Of a stretch of 7,708 nucleotides of DNA, positions 6,298 to 7,708 are shown in pieces. The stretch comes from Thermodesulfovibrionales bacterium (GTDB lineage Bacteria > Nitrospirota > Thermodesulfovibrionia > Thermodesulfovibrionales > UBA1546), in assembly GCA_030018605.1 (NCBI GenBank), contig JASEHP010000069.1:1-7708 (forward strand). The letters are read 5' to 3'. How positions within the stretch are numbered: the stretch's first letter is position 1; each line of letters starts with the position of its first letter. The translations under genes were made by a program, and so were the position numbers. The notes beneath the pieces are model-generated. The model made no database searches and was not told where the DNA came from. It saw only the letters and a list, made by a program, of their open reading frames with translations.

Positions 6298-7395
6298 ATG
6301 GCAAAAGACTACTATGAAATCCTTGGCGTATCAAGAGATGCTTCTGCGGCTGACATAAAAAAAGCCTTCAGGCAGCTTGCTATGAAGCACCATCCGGACA
6401 GAAACCCTGACAATAAAGAGTCCGAGGAAAAATTCAAAGAGATAAATGAGGCTTACACATGTCTCTCCGACCCTGACAAAAAATCTAATTATGACAGGTT
6501 CGGAACTGCAGAGGGAGTTGGCGCGGGTTTCAGTCCTTTTGGGGCAGGGTTTGGCGATGTATTTGAGGACATCTTTGGAGATTTTTTCGGCACATTTACA
6601 GGACAGCGGAGAAAAAGGTCTGCAAAGGGCAATGACCTCAGATATGACCTTGACATAACGCTGATGGAAGCTGCATTCGGAACCGAAAAAACTATTGAGG
6701 TGCCGAGATGGGAAAACTGCGCTGACTGCAAAGGAACTGGGGCTGCGGCAGGAAAAGCCCCGATAACATGCCCTAACTGCAAAGGCACAGGGCAGGTGAG
6801 ATTCCAGCATGGCTTTTTCAGCGTTTCCAAGACATGCGGCAAATGTAATGGCGAAGGCAGGATTATCACAGACCCGTGCAAACCATGCAAAGGACAGGGC
6901 AGGGTTAAAAAATACAGGGAGATAAACGTCAGGATTCCTGCTGGCGTTGATACGGACTCAAAGCTAAGGATGTCGGGAGAAGGAGAACTCGGGATGTTCG
7001 GCGGGCCTCCTGGCGACCTGTATATCTTTCTCGGTGTTGAAGAGCATCCATTTTTTAAGCGCGAAGGCATGACTTTATACTGCAAAGTTCCCGTCTCTTT
7101 TCCGCAGGCTGCGCTTGGCGCTGAGATTGAAGTGCCTACCATTGACGGTGTTACGAATTTAAAAATTCCTTCGGGCACACCCTCAGGCAAGACATTTCAT
7201 CTTAAAGGCAAGGGGATGCCGAGAATCGGCGGCCATCAGCGCGGAGATCAGGTTGTAATTGTTAATATAGAAGTGCCGAAGCACCTTACCCAGAGACAGA
7301 AAGAGATACTTGAGGAATTTGCAAAGATTAACGGAGATGAGGTTTCAAAAGGGTTTAAAGAAAAATTAAAAGACCTGTTTGCAGGGACGAAATAA
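6298..7395 (+). CDS. dnaJ: Chaperone protein DnaJ (Hsp40, type I)
   Basis: DnaJ delivers substrates to DnaK and stimulates its ATPase. The 365-residue protein has all type I parts: a J domain at 1-70 with HPD at 32-34, a short Gly/Phe-rich region at about 72-100, and a zinc-finger region with four CxxC pairs at C141/C144, C158/C161, C180/C183 and C194/C197. The C-terminal substrate-binding domains cover about 206-330 (including GDLYIFLGVEEHPFFKREG) and end in a dimerisation tail. The start at ATG 6298 gives the canonical MAKDYYEILGV. A stop at 6244-6246 in the same frame, with no other start between, leaves no alternative. Unlike its neighbours it has no ribosome binding site; a T-rich stretch precedes it. 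It closes the chaperone set after a 96-base spacer, and no strong terminator follows. Confidence 0.97.
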   Translation: MAKDYYEILGVSRDASAADIKKAFRQLAMKHHPDRNPDNKESEEKFKEINEAYTCLSDPDKKSNYDRFGTAEGVGAGFSPFGAGFGDVFEDIFGDFFGTFTGQRRKRSAKGNDLRYDLDITLMEAAFGTEKTIEVPRWENCADCKGTGAAAGKAPITCPNCKGTGQVRFQHGFFSVSKTCGKCNGEGRIITDPCKPCKGQGRVKKYREINVRIPAGVDTDSKLRMSGEGELGMFGGPPGDLYIFLGVEEHPFFKREGMTLYCKVPVSFPQAALGAEIEVPTIDGVTNLKIPSGTPSGKTFHLKGKGMPRIGGHQRGDQVVIVNIEVPKHLTQRQKEILEEFAKINGDEVSKGFKEKLKDLFAGTK

Positions 7396-7438
7396 GAGTT
7401 TTTTATTAAGCAGTGAATTCTATCCTTCCAGCTTTTTC

Positions 7439-7467
7439 TTGTCAATCTCTGATTAAATGAATATAAT
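7439..7467 (+). promoter_or_regulatory. Near-consensus sigma-70-type promoter of the HicB-like gene
   Basis: TTGTCA at 7439-7444 (five of six matches to TTGACA) and a perfect TATAAT at 7462-7467 are separated by exactly 17 bases. The predicted start is near 7474, giving a leader of about 27 bases with a very strong ribosome binding site, GGGAGGG at 7488-7494, six bases before ATG 7501. This is the best promoter and ribosome-site pairing in the window, and it shows that a new unit begins after dnaJ. Confidence 0.75.
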
Positions 7468-7500
7468 AGTAGAAAAGCAAGAGATACGGGAGGGTAGTTA

Positions 7501-7708
7501 ATGGAAAAAAATATACCGCAATAGTCCGTAAGAGCAGGCTTGAATATGTTGCAATATGTCTGGAACTTAATATTTCTGCTCGTGGTGAAGACCTTGCAGA
7601 TGTAGAAAAGAATCTCAGGGCTGCCATTGAACTATACTTATCCGATATAAAAGAAGGTAATTGTAAAAGTTTTGGCACCATTTTAAAATGGTGCAATGGA
7701 TCTAAACA
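7501..7708 (+). pseudogene. HicB-family antitoxin-like gene, frameshifted near its start, cut by the window end
   Basis: From ATG 7501 the frame reads MEKNIPQ and stops at 7522-7524. The frame one base back is open from 7512 to the window end and encodes YTAIVRKSRLEYVAICLEL, then ADVEKNLRAAIELYL. This is the pattern of small HicB-family antitoxins (an N-terminal beta hairpin with YVA.C.EL, then an amphipathic helix ending ELYL). The two frames join in a run of seven A residues at 7505-7511; eight would give a continuous MEKKYTAIVRK start. The open frame has no ATG, GTG or TTG of its own back to a stop at 7470-7472. The residues after ELYL do not resemble the family. HicB proteins neutralise HicA-type mRNA interferases, but no hicA is visible and the gene runs off the edge. 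It may be a pseudogene, a sequencing error or a slippage site. Confidence 0.55.
7675..7694. repeat. Perfect 20-base palindrome
   Basis: GCACCATTTTAAAATGGTGC is exactly self-complementary, with no spacer. It lies 14 bases from the window end, inside the shifted HicB-like reading frame, past the recognisable part of the protein. It could be an operator, the edge of an inserted repeat, or a contig-end effect. No function can be assigned. Confidence 0.7.

Noticed and set aside
6489..7190. 233-codon open frame on the minus strand opposite dnaJ
   Set aside because: It lies opposite the confident dnaJ gene, is rich in P and S with no domain I recognise, and has no visible ribosome binding site.
7374..7404. 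Terminator after dnaJ: CCTG-TTTG-CAGG hairpin with six T residues downstream
   Set aside because: The stem is only four pairs, lies inside the coding region, and is 13 bases away from the T-run.
7445..7485. Six-base inverted repeat (ATCTCT and AGAGAT) flanking the HicB-like promoter -10 box, as an antitoxin operator
   Set aside because: Arms are short and 29 bases apart, with no extension. Not strong enough to call an operator.
7675..7694. Possible NtrC nitrogen-control site
   Set aside because: The GCACC and GGTGC half-sites resemble NtrC boxes, but they are ten bases apart rather than about five, which puts them on the wrong helical face. No sigma-54 promoter is seen nearby.

Overview
The window carries two ordinary bacterial housekeeping blocks, all on the + strand, followed by a fragment of an accessory gene. 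Every intact gene belongs to a well-known family. Codon use is mildly AT-leaning, with many ATA, AGA and AGG codons. DnaK has the insertion near residues 77-100 typical of Gram-negative lineages, and the chaperone genes run hrcA-grpE-dnaK-dnaJ behind a perfect CIRCE operator. Together these suggest a Gram-negative anaerobe-type lineage such as Nitrospirota (Thermodesulfovibrio-like) or a deltaproteobacterial relative. That placement is an inference, not a measurement.

Region 1 (1-2416), polyamine synthesis: a short AT-rich leader, a fold-type III PLP decarboxylase of the ornithine/lysine decarboxylase family (132-1304), a 275-base gap filled largely by a nested palindromic element (about 1355-1527) plus a smaller hairpin (1311-1349), then spermidine synthase speE (1580-2416). 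The decarboxylase would supply putrescine. SpeE would add an aminopropyl group from decarboxylated S-adenosylmethionine, so a speD is expected elsewhere.

Region 2 (2417-7395), heat shock: a strong sigma-70-type promoter (TTGACA, 17 bases, TTAAAT) followed immediately by CIRCE, then hrcA, grpE, dnaK and dnaJ. HrcA represses the operon by binding CIRCE. DnaK, DnaJ and GrpE form the Hsp70 folding cycle, and DnaK and grpE are nearly fused (2 bases apart). Two things break the regular pattern. A GC-rich pair of long hairpins is embedded in frame in the N-terminal tail of grpE. A 96-base repeat-like spacer separates dnaK from dnaJ, and dnaJ has no visible Shine-Dalgarno sequence.

Region 3 (7396-7708): a near-consensus promoter and a strong ribosome binding site lead into a HicB-family antitoxin-like reading frame. 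It is shifted in a run of seven A residues three codons after the start and runs off the window end, carrying a perfect 20-base palindrome near the edge.

I see no undescribed multi-gene system here. The items most worth checking are the palindromic element inside grpE, the nested palindrome between the decarboxylase and speE, and the A-tract frameshift in the HicB-like gene.
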